From assembly GCA_025996815.1 (NCBI GenBank), contig BNTT01000182.1:1-5148 (forward strand): 5,148 bases of DNA. Direction: 5' to 3'. Under the pieces are notes generated by a model, which saw nothing but the letters and a program-made list of their open reading frames with translations, was not told the DNA's origin and searched no databases. Below are positions 5,063 through 5,148 of the stretch, piece after piece (position 1 is the first letter of the stretch; every line of letters starts with the position of its first letter). A program made the translations under genes and the position numbers. Origin of the DNA: Bacteroidia bacterium (GTDB lineage Bacteria; Bacteroidota; Bacteroidia; Bacteroidales; Azobacteroidaceae).

Positions 5063-5148
5063 TTAAGCAGCCATATTTATCTGTTGCGGATAAAAATCAA
5101 GAATTGATTTTAGCACGGACAATTTTGGGCTAATAATCCGCTTGGGTG
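5063..5148 (-). CDS. Transposase, C-terminal 27 residues (partial)
   Basis: An open frame enters from the right edge on the minus strand (first full codon at 5146-5144) and ends at TAA 5063-5065. It ends in LSVLKSILDFYPQQINMAA. This kind of ending (a hydrophobic helix then QQINMAA) is familiar from Bacteroidales IS transposases, and the stop lies a few bases inside an IS-like terminal hairpin, which supports the reading. No catalytic residues are within the visible part, so activity and family cannot be judged. Confidence 0.6.
   Translation of the reverse strand, partial: PKRIISPKLSVLKSILDFYPQQINMAA

Larger units (their letters stand above)
5023..5148 (-). mobile_element. 3' end of an insertion sequence, continuing past the right edge
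   Basis: The element is recognised by its transposase tail and by a terminal AGAGGCTGTCTCAAAAG motif, which I recall at the ends of several Bacteroidales insertion sequences. The outer boundary is set at about 5023-5025. The other end, the target duplication and most of the transposase lie outside the window. The family cannot be fixed; an IS1182-like or IS5-like element is possible. It is oriented so the transposase reads toward the dCMP deaminase operon. Confidence 0.65.

Noticed and set aside
1..5148. A new multi-gene defence or secretion system
   Set aside because: The five intact protein genes are all recognisable housekeeping or envelope families in ordinary operons; the accessory pieces at the edges are fragments that do not combine into a system within the window.

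Overview
The window looks like a piece of a Bacteroidota chromosome, probably order Bacteroidales. Start regions lack clear Shine-Dalgarno sites. Four transcription units are preceded by a TAnnTTTG motif, the -7 element of Bacteroidota promoters. The protein families and their order (dCMP deaminase, S41 C-terminal processing peptidase, RuvX, peptide deformylase, TPR protein) also fit. Species cannot be told from the sequence.

Layout, left to right. Positions 1-155 (+) hold the C-terminal tail of an HTH protein, probably a HicB-type antitoxin. Positions 275-469 (+) hold the promoter-bearing 5' end of a Bacteroidales lipoprotein gene that breaks off after 64 codons. A 44-bp piece just after the break (464-507) lies inverted between 6-bp inverted repeats; reading it the other way round continues the frame with family-like sequence. 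A tRNA-Arg(UCU) gene (564-638, -) follows, with its own promoter. Positions 691-2677 (-) are a compact operon ruvX > def > TPR protein, driven by a promoter so close to ruvX that its mRNA would be nearly leaderless. Positions 2746-4823 (-) are a second operon, dCMP deaminase > S41 peptidase. The right flank (4824-5148) holds that operon's promoter, a 77-bp interrupted palindrome of a kind common in Bacteroidota intergenic DNA, and the 3' end of an insertion sequence with a terminal hairpin and the last 27 codons of its transposase.

The core genes are housekeeping: nucleotide metabolism (dCMP to dUMP), envelope proteolysis, pre-16S rRNA maturation or resolvase-like activity (RuvX), N-terminal deformylation of new proteins, and a secreted TPR scaffold. 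All three gene-gene junctions inside the operons are 4-bp ATGA stop/start overlaps, implying translational coupling. The accessory signals sit at both edges: a probable toxin-antitoxin remnant, a decayed lipoprotein gene with a micro-inversion, a palindromic repeat and an IS end. I see no convincing new multi-gene system; the micro-inversion is the most unusual object.
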